Positions 8,247-16,235 of a stretch of DNA of 26,786 nt are shown here, piece by piece; within the stretch, counting starts at the first letter, position 1; each line of letters starts with the position of its first letter. The notes beneath the pieces were generated by a model. It did not search any database and was not told the origin of the DNA. It was given only the letters and a program-made list of their open reading frames with translations. Origin of the DNA: Bacillota bacterium (lineage in GTDB: Bacteria; Bacillota; Clostridia; Christensenellales; SZUA-584). The position numbers and the translations under genes are program-made. The stretch covers positions 1 to 26,786 of the forward strand of contig JAEYOE010000018.1 of the NCBI GenBank assembly GCA_023412005.1, read 5' to 3'.

Positions 8247-9161
8247 TTATAAATTCGCCTGTTTCATAACCTCATCAACAAAATCGTCTTTTCTCTTTTC
8301 CAGACCTTCACCCATCTCATAGCGCACAAAGCGCTTGATGGAAATCTGAGAACCGATTTCAGCGATTTTCTCTTTGAGTATGTCCTTAACAGCCTTATCC
8401 TGATCCTTCACAAACGGCTGTTCCATCAGGCACACTTCTTTGAAATACTTTTGTATACGGCCATCCACCATCTTATCAACGATATTGGCAGGCTTGCCTT
8501 CTCCTAAGGCTTGTGCACGCAGAATTTCTTTCTCCTGTGCAATCATACTCTCAGGCACTTCAGCCGGCACCACATACAGCGGATTGGCGGCCGCGATCTG
8601 CATTGCCACATCCTTCAAGAATGCTTTAAACGAAGCGTTGCCGACCACCGACTCGTCGCAGGCCGCTTCCACAAGCACGCCGATTTTGCCGCCCATGTGG
8701 ATGTAGCTCTCCGCAGCACCCTGCTCGGCCTCAAAGCGGGCAAAGCGTCTGATGGAAATCTTTTCGCCGATCTCGCTGACCTTTTCGTTGAGCATATCGC
8801 TGACGGTAACGCCCTTATCACTCTTCTGTTCAAGCAGCGCTTCCACAGAAGCGGGGCTGCCCGATTTAATCTGAGCGGCCACTTCCTGCACAAATGTTTT
8901 GAAAGCAGGTGTCTTTGCTACGAAATCTGTTTCGCAGTTGACTTCAACAACCACACCGACTTTCCCGTCGATCAGGCTGTCGACAATACCTTCTGCCGCA
9001 ATACGGCCGGCCTTTTTCGCCGCAGACGCAAGACCCTTTTCACGCAAAATCTTGATCGCCTCTTCCATATCGCCGTTCGCCTGAACCAGTGCGTTTTTGC
9101 AGTCCATCATACCGGCACCGGTTTTTTCTCTTAAGTCCTTAACGTCACTCGCTTGAATCAT
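8247..9161 (-). CDS. tsf: Elongation factor Ts
   Basis: EF-Ts exchanges GDP for GTP on EF-Tu. The 304-residue protein starts with the UBA-like domain (ASDVKDLREKTGAGMMDCKNAL), continues with GLASAAKKAGRIAAEG and VVEVNCETDFVAKT (EF-Tu contact region) and has the two-lobed core typical of the full-length form. A repeated motif, EKIAEIGSQISIKRFVRYE, echoes EKVSEIGEKISIRRFARFE in the first lobe, as expected for the duplicated core. AAGGAGA precedes the ATG. It lies 31 bases after rpsB and is followed by a terminator, so rpsB-tsf form a two-gene operon. Confidence 0.98.
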   Translation of the reverse strand: MIQASDVKDLREKTGAGMMDCKNALVQANGDMEEAIKILREKGLASAAKKAGRIAAEGIVDSLIDGKVGVVVEVNCETDFVAKTPAFKTFVQEVAAQIKSGSPASVEALLEQKSDKGVTVSDMLNEKVSEIGEKISIRRFARFEAEQGAAESYIHMGGKIGVLVEAACDESVVGNASFKAFLKDVAMQIAAANPLYVVPAEVPESMIAQEKEILRAQALGEGKPANIVDKMVDGRIQKYFKEVCLMEQPFVKDQDKAVKDILKEKIAEIGSQISIKRFVRYEMGEGLEKRKDDFVDEVMKQANL

Positions 9162-9192
9162 ATATTAATTCTCTCCTTGTAATCTCGCTTTA

Positions 9193-9975
9193 TTACTCCT
9201 GCTCGTCAGCTACGTCAATATCCATGTCTCCGCTGAACTCCTCGGCATCCTCGTTCGCAGCCGCAGCTTCAGCTGTCGGGTCAACAAGCTGCTCGCCCTG
9301 TTTGGCTTCAAGGCATGCATCCGCAATCTTGGAAGCCAGCAGTTTGACAGCACGGATCGCGTCGTCGTTGCCGGGAATCACATAATCGATTTCATCCGGA
9401 TCGCAGTTGGTATCAACAATACCCACCAGCGGAATATCAAGAGTTTTGGCTTCGGCAATCGCAATGCGCTCTTTGCGCGGATCGACGATGAAGATGACAC
9501 CTGGAAGCTCCTTCATGTCGCGGATACCGCCGAGATTCTTCTGAAGCTTTTCATGTTCGTGACGAAGCTTAATAACTTCCTTCTTGGGCAGCAGCGCAAA
9601 TTCGCCGTTCGCTTCCATCTGCTCAATTTTTTCGAGTCTCTTCACACGGCTGCGAATTGTTTTGAAGTTGGTCAGCATACCCCCGAGCCATCTTTGGCTC
9701 ACGTAGTACATACCGCAGCGCTTGGCTTCCTGTTCAATAGACTCCTGAGCCTGTTTTTTTGTTCCCACAAAAAGAACCGTTTTTCCTTCCATAACGGCAT
9801 CGCGTACAAAAAAATACGCATATTCCACCATCTTCACTGTTTTTTGCAGGTCGATGATGTAAATGCCGTTACGTTCCGTGAAGATGTACTTCTTCATCTT
9901 GGGGTTCCAGCGTCTTGTTTGGTGCCCGAAATGAACACCCGCTTCTAAAAGCTGTTTCATTGAAATGACTGACAT
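9193..9975 (-). CDS. rpsB: Small ribosomal subunit protein uS2
   Basis: Ribosomal protein S2, a late-joining component of the 30S head-body junction. The 260-residue product starts MSVISMKQLLEAGVHFGHQT and has RWNPKMKKYIFTERNGIYII, FVGTKKQAQESIEQEAKRCG, YVSQRWLGGMLTNFKTI and IPLVGIVDTNCDPDEIDY-type segments. It ends in an acidic tail of about 30 residues (from about 230), a common extension in clostridial S2. The frame is open upstream to 10068, but only the ATG at 9975 has a strong site (GAGGAGG, five bases before) and the conserved N-terminus. Confidence 0.98.
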   Translation of the reverse strand: MSVISMKQLLEAGVHFGHQTRRWNPKMKKYIFTERNGIYIIDLQKTVKMVEYAYFFVRDAVMEGKTVLFVGTKKQAQESIEQEAKRCGMYYVSQRWLGGMLTNFKTIRSRVKRLEKIEQMEANGEFALLPKKEVIKLRHEHEKLQKNLGGIRDMKELPGVIFIVDPRKERIAIAEAKTLDIPLVGIVDTNCDPDEIDYVIPGNDDAIRAVKLLASKIADACLEAKQGEQLVDPTAEAAAANEDAEEFSGDMDIDVADEQE

Positions 9976-10077
9976 GTTTTCCTCCTCGTTTTTATCCTCC
10001 CATCGCGTCATGTTTTTGCAAGACCCATTATATGGGCACGAAAGCAAAAATCGGCGGTGGTGTGACATACATTTGAG

Positions 10078-10106
10078 ATTATAGCATAGGGATTTTTAAT
10101 AATCAA
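10078..10106 (-). promoter_or_regulatory. Sigma-A-type promoter of rpsB-tsf
   Basis: On the minus strand TTGATT (10106-10101), a 17-base spacer and TATAAT (10083-10078) preceded by TGC give a strong extended vegetative promoter. The leader to the rpsB ATG is about 95 bases and holds a small CCCAT/ATGGG hairpin, possibly a site for control by S2, which is inference. Confidence 0.85.
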
Positions 10107-10131
10107 CACATTGTTTGGCGTTTTATAAAGC

Positions 10132-10158
10132 AAAAAAGCTGTATGGAAACCATACAGC
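10132..10158 (-). terminator. Rho-independent terminator after the pit-DUF47 operon
   Basis: A perfect 9-bp stem GCTGTATGG/CCATACAGC with a three-base loop is followed on the minus strand by TTTTTT. It starts 16 bases past the stop codon of the DUF47 gene and insulates the rpsB promoter. Confidence 0.93.
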
Positions 10159-10173
10159 CAAGCAAGAATCTCG

Positions 10174-10791
10174 TCATGTTTTGGTGATGATAATGCTCTG
10201 AACGCAGTCCGCCACGTCCTCGCAGTTATCCAGTGCGGCTTCAAGTTCTCTGTACACTTCCTTCAGCTTGATAAGTTCAATCGGATCCTTCTCGCTCTCG
10301 AACAGCTCTCTTATGGCTTCCTTGTAACACCGATCACCCATCTCTTCGATACGATTGATTTCAATCACGTATTCATTGAGCTTGTTGCTTTTCTTGTGAT
10401 GTTTAACTTCAGACATCAGCTTTACAAGCACTTCGCAGGCTTTGGTCACATATTCGCTCATTGTGCGCATCGACGGTGTCGTATGCGTGACGCACATCAT
10501 CCATATTTTGCTCGCCACCGAATCAATGCTGTCGATAATGTCGTCTGTCTCCTTTGATATCTTGTATATATCGTCCCGGTCAATGGGCGTAATAAAAGCG
10601 ACATTAAGCTCACAGCAAACCGTATGCATATGTGTATCGGCATCCTGCTCAATTTTCTTTATTTCTGCTATTTTATCTTCCGTAAACTGCGCCTCTTGAA
10701 TTAAAATCTGAAGCCGCTGCGCAGCGAGAAGCGCATACTCAGTTCCTTTTACAAAGCTGTCAAAATAATTGATTTCTGATCTCTTAGCCAT
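10174..10791 (-). CDS. DUF47/PhoU-like protein, Pit accessory
   Basis: A 205-residue all-helical cytoplasmic protein of the DUF47 (PhoU-related) family. Such proteins are usually encoded next to a Pit phosphate transporter and are thought to adjust its activity. The sequence has the paired PhoU-like pattern: an acidic helix IAEIKKIEQDADTHMH, then DRDDIYKISKETDDIIDSID, and again EINRIEEMGDRCYKEAIREL and VYRELEAALDNCEDVADCV near the C-terminus. The E-x-x-x-D patterns fit the multinuclear metal sites of PhoU. The gene follows pit by 15 bases and ends at a strong terminator. The regulatory role is inferred from family and neighbour. Confidence 0.9.
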   Translation of the reverse strand: MAKRSEINYFDSFVKGTEYALLAAQRLQILIQEAQFTEDKIAEIKKIEQDADTHMHTVCCELNVAFITPIDRDDIYKISKETDDIIDSIDSVASKIWMMCVTHTTPSMRTMSEYVTKACEVLVKLMSEVKHHKKSNKLNEYVIEINRIEEMGDRCYKEAIRELFESEKDPIELIKLKEVYRELEAALDNCEDVADCVQSIIITKT

Positions 10792-10806
10792 CTTAATTCC
10801 ATCCTT

Positions 10807-11820
10807 TTAAAAAATGCTGTGCAGCAGCAATGCGATTAAATACCCGATCAATCCACAAGCCGGAAACGTAAGCACCCATGCAATAATCATTTCCTTCGCA
10901 ACGCCCCAGTTGACGTTAGACAAACGACGCGCCGCCGCCGCGCCCATTAACGCTGTTCCTTTGGAGTTGGTTGTGCTCAGCGGTATGCCGAAGGCCGTTG
11001 CGGCCAGCATACATGCGGAAGCCGCAACCTCCGAAGAAAACCCCTGGTATTTTTCGATCTTGACCATATCCATACCCATCGTCTTGATGATTCTGTATCC
11101 GCCGATCGACGTCCCGACAGCCATCAGCACCGAACAGAAGACCATGATATATGTTGGTATGGTAAAAGCCGAATCCATCGGTATCATGCCCCCAAGCATC
11201 AGCGCGAATGCAAACACGCCGATGAATTTTTGGCCGTCCTGCGCCCCATGACTAAAGGCCATCGCTGACGCTGATACAATTTGTCCGAAAGAGAACAACC
11301 TGTTTGCGCTGCGCCTGTTCATTTTTCCGAATGCTTTTGTAACACCTATGGTTACGAGCCAACCGGATATAAAACCAATAACAGACGAGATGCCAAGGCC
11401 TATCAGAACCTTTTGCCACTCCGCCCAGCTTACCGAATCAATTCCGCCTCCCGCAAGCGCCGCGCCTGTAAGCCCTGCAATCAGCGCATGGCTTTCGCTT
11501 GTGGGAATGCCAAAGCGCCAAGCCCCTAAAGCCCAGGAAACGATGGCAATTTGCGCAGCCGCAAGCGTAATCAATCCATCAGTGCCCGGTGTCAGCGAAA
11601 TAATGTTTCCTATCGTCTTTGCAACCAATGTTCCCATCAGCAGCACACCCAGCAGATTGAAAATAGCCGCCAGCCCCACTGCGGCTTTGGGCGACAACAC
11701 CCTTGTTGACACCACTGTCGTAATCGCGTTAGGCGCATCGGTCCATCCATTAACAAAAATCGAAGCGCACACAAGTATGATTACAATGATCAGCCCAATA
11801 CTCATAAAAACTAAACCCAC
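10807..11820 (-). CDS. pit: Low-affinity inorganic phosphate transporter (PiT family)
   Basis: A 337-residue polytopic membrane protein of the PiT family, which imports phosphate (as metal-phosphate in bacteria) with protons. The N-terminal signature GWTDAPNAITTVVSTRVLSP is at about residues 25-44, and the second-half counterpart is SAMAFSHGAQDGQKFIGV (about 190-207). LAATAFGIPLSTTNSKGTALMG near the C-terminus is also typical. About nine or ten hydrophobic helices are visible. The start is uncertain: a GTG at 11820 or an ATG at 11805, with no good ribosome site for either. It lies 60 bases after the upstream membrane protein and 15 bases before its DUF47 partner. Confidence 0.95.
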   Translation of the reverse strand: MGLVFMSIGLIIVIILVCASIFVNGWTDAPNAITTVVSTRVLSPKAAVGLAAIFNLLGVLLMGTLVAKTIGNIISLTPGTDGLITLAAAQIAIVSWALGAWRFGIPTSESHALIAGLTGAALAGGGIDSVSWAEWQKVLIGLGISSVIGFISGWLVTIGVTKAFGKMNRRSANRLFSFGQIVSASAMAFSHGAQDGQKFIGVFAFALMLGGMIPMDSAFTIPTYIMVFCSVLMAVGTSIGGYRIIKTMGMDMVKIEKYQGFSSEVAASACMLAATAFGIPLSTTNSKGTALMGAAAARRLSNVNWGVAKEMIIAWVLTFPACGLIGYLIALLLHSIF

Positions 11821-11880
11821 CCAAATATTCTAACCGGTTCTATTTTGCTCAACGTTGGCAGCGCCGCCATACCGTTTGCT

Positions 11881-12930
11881 TTATGTATTCTTCCCGGTTT
11901 GCATTTCTTTACTTTTTCTCCGTATAGAGAAGACCTCATCAAAAACCACCATCAAGCTGCCGGTAATCAGCATTGTATAATAGGTGAGAAAGCGCCAAAT
12001 CAACATGGCCACACCGGTAGCCGCACCGAAGAAGGATCCGAAAAACAGCATAAAGCCGCCTTCAGAAGCCCCCGCTGCACCCGGCAGCGGAAAGAACGAC
12101 ACAGCCAGAAATAAAAATGCTTCCATTATAAAAATATCCGCTATGTTGTATTGAGTATATCCAAAAGACAAATAGATTAAATAAGGTATCAAGAACAAGA
12201 ACGCAAGATTAATGATGGAAATAATGAAAGACCCCAGCGCGCGCAGCTTGTACCTTGAAATATACGACGCTGCAGTATGGTACTCGTCAATCACCTCGGC
12301 AAAATGCCCGAGTGTCTTGTCTTTATTCTTGATAATCTTGATTTTAGCAAATCCTCGAATCAGCCAGTTGCCTATTGTCAGCACAAGCTTTTTGTTGATA
12401 ATGGAGAGTATAATGAAGAATACCGCGGCAAGGTTAACCACAAACCCGAGCGCCGCCAGCCAAAACGCTTCGCTGTTGTTGGCTAAGTAGTAACCGCCGC
12501 GCAGTATCATGCCGATGACATAGATGGCGCACAACGAGAGCTCGTATATGACGAATTTAATACCCACAATGCAGGTTGCCGTTCCGATCGGTACATTATC
12601 GCGCTTCATATACATCACCTGCATGGGCTGCCCGCCCGTTGATGAAGGGGTCAGCGCGCTATAATAAAGGCCGATCATGCCGACCTTAACACACCTGAGC
12701 AAAGGCATTCTTTTATACATATACGCCGTGATATCATAGAGCAGCAGGCCGTCCGCAAGCCAATATAACAGCAGCGAACCGATACATGCAAACAACCACC
12801 AGATATTAAAATTCTTAAGCGCATTGCCGATTTCGTCGAGATCGGAACCAAAAAGAAGTATAAGAATGATGACAACGACCGTTAACCCCATATATATCAG
12901 ACTGAATATACGTGACTTTTTTTTGTTCAT
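11881..12930 (-). CDS. UPF0104/LPG-synthase TM-region family membrane protein (flippase-like)
   Basis: A 349-residue protein with about eight membrane helices, resembling the flippase half of MprF (lysylphosphatidylglycerol synthase). The hallmark block YSALTPSSTGGQPMQVMYM is at about residues 93-111, and SFFPLPGAAGASEGGFMLFFG is near residue 290. The soluble aminoacyl-transferase half of MprF is absent, so it cannot charge lipids by itself. Stand-alone members often sit beside glycolipid glycosyltransferases, as here (the GT4 gene is 94 bases upstream), which suggests moving a glycolipid across the membrane. That role is inference. GGAGG lies four bases before the ATG, and a good promoter lies just upstream. 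Confidence 0.88.
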   Translation of the reverse strand: MNKKKSRIFSLIYMGLTVVVIILILLFGSDLDEIGNALKNFNIWWLFACIGSLLLYWLADGLLLYDITAYMYKRMPLLRCVKVGMIGLYYSALTPSSTGGQPMQVMYMKRDNVPIGTATCIVGIKFVIYELSLCAIYVIGMILRGGYYLANNSEAFWLAALGFVVNLAAVFFIILSIINKKLVLTIGNWLIRGFAKIKIIKNKDKTLGHFAEVIDEYHTAASYISRYKLRALGSFIISIINLAFLFLIPYLIYLSFGYTQYNIADIFIMEAFLFLAVSFFPLPGAAGASEGGFMLFFGSFFGAATGVAMLIWRFLTYYTMLITGSLMVVFDEVFSIRRKSKEMQTGKNT

Positions 12931-12953
12931 CTGTCCTCCGTGATTTGTGTAGA

Positions 12954-12982
12954 ATCATAGCAGATTAGAGCACATAAATCAA
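12954..12982 (-). promoter_or_regulatory. Promoter of the UPF0104-pit-DUF47 group
   Basis: On the minus strand TTGATT (12982-12977), a 17-base spacer and TATGAT (12959-12954) preceded by TGC form a good vegetative promoter about 24 bases before the ATG. The GT4 gene upstream has its own promoter. Confidence 0.7.
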
Positions 12983-13024
12983 TAGAATTCCATTATAACA
13001 TAGAAGCCTATGCAAATTCCACCT

Positions 13025-14206
13025 TTATTCGGCACGCTTTTCCAATCTGCTTTTTTTCATATCGATAAGGTACAGATATCGTTCATAAGCATCTTCCACC
13101 GCATTTTGCCAAGAACGGTATACGGTATCTCGGGCCGTTTCACCCACACGTTTTGCTTCTTCGGGGTGCCGAATAATACGGCGAACCGCATTCGCGAGAG
13201 AATCGGCCGTATTTTCAATCAAATAACCGTTTTTATCGGTAATGCCCTGTGATGTGCTGGCTCCTTTCACAAACACAGTCGGACAGCCGCAGGCAGCCGC
13301 TTCGCGCGGCACCAAGGACGAGGTGTCGTAAAGCGACGGAAACAGCATTGCACTGCTGCGAAGGTAAATCTTCGCAATCGCTTTTCTGTCGTGTATCCGT
13401 CCCGCGAACGTAACCGAATCAGTCAGGTTCAAATCAACGGACATTTGCTCCATTTCGGCGCGCTTCGCGCCGTCTCCCACAAAAAGCATATGAAAACGCT
13501 CGCCCTCGGCTTTCAGCTTGCCGAGCGCTTCCATCACCATCTGCAGATTCTTCTGCCATGTGTGCTGCCCAATGTACATAAACAGCGGAACATCAGGTGA
13601 CAGCGAAAACTTATCATTGACCTTTTTCAGGACTTCCGGCGTGGGGTACTGCGGCTCGATATCGCAGCCGTTGCCCATGATATAGACATCACCGCGGTAT
13701 CCGTATTCGCGCAGGGTTTCCTCCGATGCCTCGTTGACAATCCACACCTCGTCGGCGGATTCGTAGAAGCCCGCAATCTTCAAAAGAATGTTGTCCACAA
13801 TTCTCTCAGACTTAATGGCCGCTTTAAAATCATCCTTGAACTTGGAATGGAACGTGGCCACCAACGGAATATCACGCTTACGTGCGATGCTGCGCGCAGC
13901 GAGCCCCGAGCTGAATGGGCAATGCGCATGCACAATATCAAATGGTATCTTTTTGAGTGTCATCCAAAAGGATGTGGACATTTGGGGAACACCCACACGG
14001 TATTCGCTGCGCGTGGGCACCTTGATGGAGGCGAACCGGTGCACATCGAAGCTATAGTCATCTGCGGCATCCGGATGTTTGGGTGTAACCACACAGCAGG
14101 TACTTTTATCGTTATTCAGGCAGCGTGCATAGTTTAATACCACATTGGCCACACCGTCTATAATGGGTGGGAACGAATCATTGAACTGCCCGATTGTCAA
14201 CTTCAT
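13025..14206 (-). CDS. GT4-family glycosyltransferase, glycolipid type
   Basis: A 393-residue GT-B enzyme of family 4. The N-terminus LTIGQFNDSFPPIIDGVANVV is typical of diacylglycerol glucosyltransferases and PimA/MgtA-like enzymes that work on lipid acceptors. HAHCPFSSGLAAR and ATFHSKFKDDF follow in the acceptor half. In the C-terminal donor half I see LFMYIGQHTWQKNL, LFVGDGAKRAEME, and the E-x7-E region YDTSSLVPREAAACGCPTVFV. No signal peptide or membrane helix is present, consistent with a peripheral membrane enzyme. The donor and acceptor cannot be read from sequence. AGGAGG lies six bases before the ATG. Its neighbour is a flippase-like protein. Confidence 0.92.
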   Translation of the reverse strand: MKLTIGQFNDSFPPIIDGVANVVLNYARCLNNDKSTCCVVTPKHPDAADDYSFDVHRFASIKVPTRSEYRVGVPQMSTSFWMTLKKIPFDIVHAHCPFSSGLAARSIARKRDIPLVATFHSKFKDDFKAAIKSERIVDNILLKIAGFYESADEVWIVNEASEETLREYGYRGDVYIMGNGCDIEPQYPTPEVLKKVNDKFSLSPDVPLFMYIGQHTWQKNLQMVMEALGKLKAEGERFHMLFVGDGAKRAEMEQMSVDLNLTDSVTFAGRIHDRKAIAKIYLRSSAMLFPSLYDTSSLVPREAAACGCPTVFVKGASTSQGITDKNGYLIENTADSLANAVRRIIRHPEEAKRVGETARDTVYRSWQNAVEDAYERYLYLIDMKKSRLEKRAE

Positions 14207-14259
14207 GAAAGGCCTCCTAAATTGCTGACTCTTTCGTATTCTAATAATGAGCCCACATC

Positions 14260-14287
14260 ATTATAGCAAACCCAGTAAATAATTCAA
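14260..14287 (-). promoter_or_regulatory. Promoter of the GT4 glycosyltransferase gene
   Basis: On the minus strand TTGAAT (14287-14282), a 16-base spacer and TATAAT (14265-14260) with an upstream TGC give an extended vegetative promoter about 54 bases before the ATG. Confidence 0.7.
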
Positions 14288-14348
14288 TTGCAAGATTGTT
14301 AAGTTCACAGATTGTCCGTATTTTTTAGACTATCTTGTCGTTTTTTAT

Positions 14349-14645
14349 TCATCGCATCTGCAGCCGTTGGTTCGCGATTTCCACAATATCTGCAATAAAT
14401 TCCCCGATTACCGGAAGATTGTTCAGAAAGGACTCCTGGAGAAGATAGATAACCAGTGCACCAAGCAGCGTAAACCCCACGGCAATACCGAAGCCTCTGG
14501 CAACGCCGCCGACAAAGCTGACCCACATCATGCGTTTTGTGTTGTTCAAATGCTTGAGATAATCGGCAAGGTTGAGCTTTTCGAGCATCAGCGAAAGTTC
14601 ATTCAATCGTTTCCCGATTCCGCACATGGCTTTTCTTCTGCGCAT
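14349..14645 (-). CDS. Small DUF5665-type membrane protein
   Basis: A 98-residue protein with a basic N-terminus, an amphipathic stretch, a hydrophobic segment VARGFGIAVGFTLLGALVIYL (about 51-71) and the C-terminal LPVIGEFIADIVEIANQRL. This layout and the G-F-G-I-A-x-G-F-T-L-L-G-A core match the DUF5665 family of Firmicutes, whose function is unknown. The frame could begin at a GTG six bases earlier, but AAGGGG is correctly spaced only for the ATG at 14645. It stands alone between the divIVA terminator and the GT4 promoter. I see no convincing promoter, but a palindrome at 14716-14736 lies upstream. Confidence 0.82.
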   Translation of the reverse strand: MRRRKAMCGIGKRLNELSLMLEKLNLADYLKHLNNTKRMMWVSFVGGVARGFGIAVGFTLLGALVIYLLQESFLNNLPVIGEFIADIVEIANQRLQMR

Positions 14646-14715
14646 AGCCACCCCTTTATCATAAGGCTTCCGGTTTCATCCGCCGGTCTTCCTATGGTTT
14701 AGTGTGGTTACCGTG

Positions 14716-14736
14716 CACAAAATCATGCATTTTGTG
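14716..14736. repeat. Inverted repeat CACAAAAT-5-ATTTTGTG
   Basis: A perfect 8-bp inverted repeat with a five-base CATGC centre, so the central region is itself nearly symmetrical. It lies between the divIVA terminator and the DUF5665 gene, about 70 bases before that gene's start. No T-run follows on either strand, so it looks more like a protein-binding site than a terminator. Confidence 0.6.
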
Positions 14737-14752
14737 TGGAAATACAGAAAAT

Positions 14753-14781
14753 AAAAAACAGTTCAATTTTTCATGAGCTGT
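14753..14781 (-). terminator. Probable terminator after divIVA
   Basis: On the minus strand ACAGCTCA and TGAACTGT pair with a single C-A mismatch and are followed by TTTTTTATTTT. It begins 20 bases past the divIVA stop codon. The stem is modest, so termination may be partial. Confidence 0.6.
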
Positions 14782-14800
14782 CTTATTATTTTATTAATAG

Positions 14801-15625
14801 CTATTCAATAATCTCTTCAATCAGCGACTTTAATTCTTCCTTATCTTTGGGCTCAAGTATCGCGACATCCTCTTCCTTCTTTGGCTCATCGCTCTTGTAT
14901 AACCACGAATAGTCGCCGTAGCTTTTGTTTGGCTCTGCGGCTTCACCCTCGGGCTTATAATCAGCGTCTTCAATATCGCTGAGCTTTCTGTTGATTTCGA
15001 AAAGCTCCATATAATCGGCTTTTTCCGCGTCGCTCATGTCTTCCGGCTTGGGCTGATCGCTGACATCGGTCTTTTCGGACACACCCATTTCCTCGAGGCT
15101 GCGCGCAATATCTTTGTCTATCTTTTCCAGCGCATCGGTATTGATACCGCCAAGCGTTGCAACATCCTGCCCAAAATAGCTTCTGTATGTTTTTTCGAAG
15201 TAAGCCGCCTGCGAATTGATCATGTTCGCAAAGCTGGCCGCAAACCCTTGCGCGCAGCTCCTGAGTTCATCAATTCTGGCTTTTGATTCTTCCAGCTCGC
15301 GAAGCGTCTGCTGATTTTTCTGTCTGGCTGTGGCTTCGGCACTGCTGATAATCACTTCGGCCTTGCGCTTGGCTTCATTGATCATATGCTCAGATGTTTT
15401 TTGGGCACTGATCAGCGTGTTCATTATGGTTTCTTCTGAATGCTTAACCTTCCCCACGTTTTCTCTTGCTGTAACAAGCTCATCCTTTAAGGAAGCAATC
15501 TCGCTTTGCATCGCTTTAAATTCATCGATAACCTGATCTAAAAACTTATCGACTTCGTCCTCGTCATACCCCTTAAAAGAGCGCTTAAACGTTTTTTCCA
15601 ATATATCTTTAACGGTTAAAGGCAC
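14801..15625 (-). CDS. divIVA: DivIVA domain-containing cell division protein
   Basis: DivIVA marks curved membrane at septa and poles and recruits division or cell-wall proteins. The 274-residue protein starts MPLTVKDILEKTFKRSFKGYDEDEVDKFLD, the standard N-terminal membrane-binding module (the conserved K-R-S-F-K-G-Y-D-E-D-E-V-D). A long coiled coil runs to about residue 130, then a second helical part, and from about 180 an acidic, Pro/Glu/Lys-rich tail of about 90 residues, longer than in Bacillus. The start is a GTG with AAAGGGG eight bases upstream. It follows sepF; the ylmG and ylmH genes that lie between them in many Firmicutes are absent. Confidence 0.95.
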   Translation of the reverse strand: MPLTVKDILEKTFKRSFKGYDEDEVDKFLDQVIDEFKAMQSEIASLKDELVTARENVGKVKHSEETIMNTLISAQKTSEHMINEAKRKAEVIISSAEATARQKNQQTLRELEESKARIDELRSCAQGFAASFANMINSQAAYFEKTYRSYFGQDVATLGGINTDALEKIDKDIARSLEEMGVSEKTDVSDQPKPEDMSDAEKADYMELFEINRKLSDIEDADYKPEGEAAEPNKSYGDYSWLYKSDEPKKEEDVAILEPKDKEELKSLIEEIIE

Positions 15626-15689
15626 GTAAATTACCCCTTTCCATCGATTTTTATATGCTTAATGTATCCATCAAATGAAGAACTATACA

Positions 15690-15722
15690 CGACATGCCAC
15701 AAGGTCTCCTTGCGGCATGTCG
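15690..15722 (-). other. Strong 15-bp hairpin between sepF and divIVA
   Basis: On the minus strand CGACATGCCGCAAGG pairs with CCTTGTGGCATGTCG across an AGA loop. The one imperfect pair is G-U in a minus-strand transcript but A-C in a plus-strand one, so the RNA of the sepF-divIVA direction is the likely functional form. No U-run follows, so it is not a standard terminator. It may be a processing or stability element, or a weak terminator. Confidence 0.7.
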
Positions 15723-15741
15723 CTAAAAAGCTATATAAAAA

Positions 15742-16212
15742 TCAGTCAAATCTTCTAAAACCTTCACGTCCGCCGCGGTCATCCACGTTTTGTGTGACAT
15801 CCACGTTGGACGGAGCCACCACAAAGATGCTTCTTGCCACCTTTTTGATATCTCCGTTCAGCGAGTAGACCGCGCCGCCGACAAAATCCAAAATCCGTTG
15901 GCCAAGTTCCACCTCGAGATCATCCAGATTCATAATCACGGGCTTTCTGGCCTTTAAATTATCGATGATGCATTCGGCTTCTTCATAGCTGCTCGGCTGG
16001 AAAACCAGCATACGCATCTTAGCTGCCGAATTCGGAAGACCAACCACCTTGGGCTGTTGCTGCTGACGTCTTCTCGGAGCGCGCTGCTCTTCCGGCTCTT
16101 CCAATTCTTCTTCGTAAAAGCCGTCTTCTTCGTCCATCATCTCTTCGCCCTCATATTCTTCCTCTTCAAGGCCAACCGCATCCAAAATACGGTTAAAAAA
16201 ACCTCTCGCCAT
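15742..16212 (-). CDS. sepF: Cell division protein SepF
   Basis: SepF anchors and bundles FtsZ at the division site. The 156-residue product has the usual N-terminal amphipathic helix (MARGFFNRILDAVGL), an acidic and Gln/Arg-rich linker (about 17-62), and the conserved core from about 65: MRMLVFQPSSYEEAECIIDNL, KPVIMNLDDLE, QRILDFVGGAVYSLNGDIKKV and IFVVAPSNVDV. It follows yggS by 23 bases and precedes divIVA after a hairpin, as in the ylm division clusters. The G-rich ribosome site is about ten bases before the ATG. Confidence 0.97.
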   Translation of the reverse strand: MARGFFNRILDAVGLEEEEYEGEEMMDEEDGFYEEELEEPEEQRAPRRRQQQQPKVVGLPNSAAKMRMLVFQPSSYEEAECIIDNLKARKPVIMNLDDLEVELGQRILDFVGGAVYSLNGDIKKVARSIFVVAPSNVDVTQNVDDRGGREGFRRFD

Positions 16213-16235
16213 GATATTGTAACCCCCTGTAAATT

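Noticed and set aside
8511..9134. 207-codon plus-strand frame over tsf
   Set aside because: It mirrors the tsf codons; no start signal or family resemblance.
9976..10068. N-terminal extension of rpsB to an upstream ATG
   Set aside because: It would cover the leader right after the promoter, lacks a ribosome site and is not part of the S2 family; the ATG at 9975 has GAGGAGG.
14305..14526. 73-codon minus-strand frame overlapping the DUF5665 gene
   Set aside because: It is an alternate frame of the recognised small membrane protein, without a start signal.
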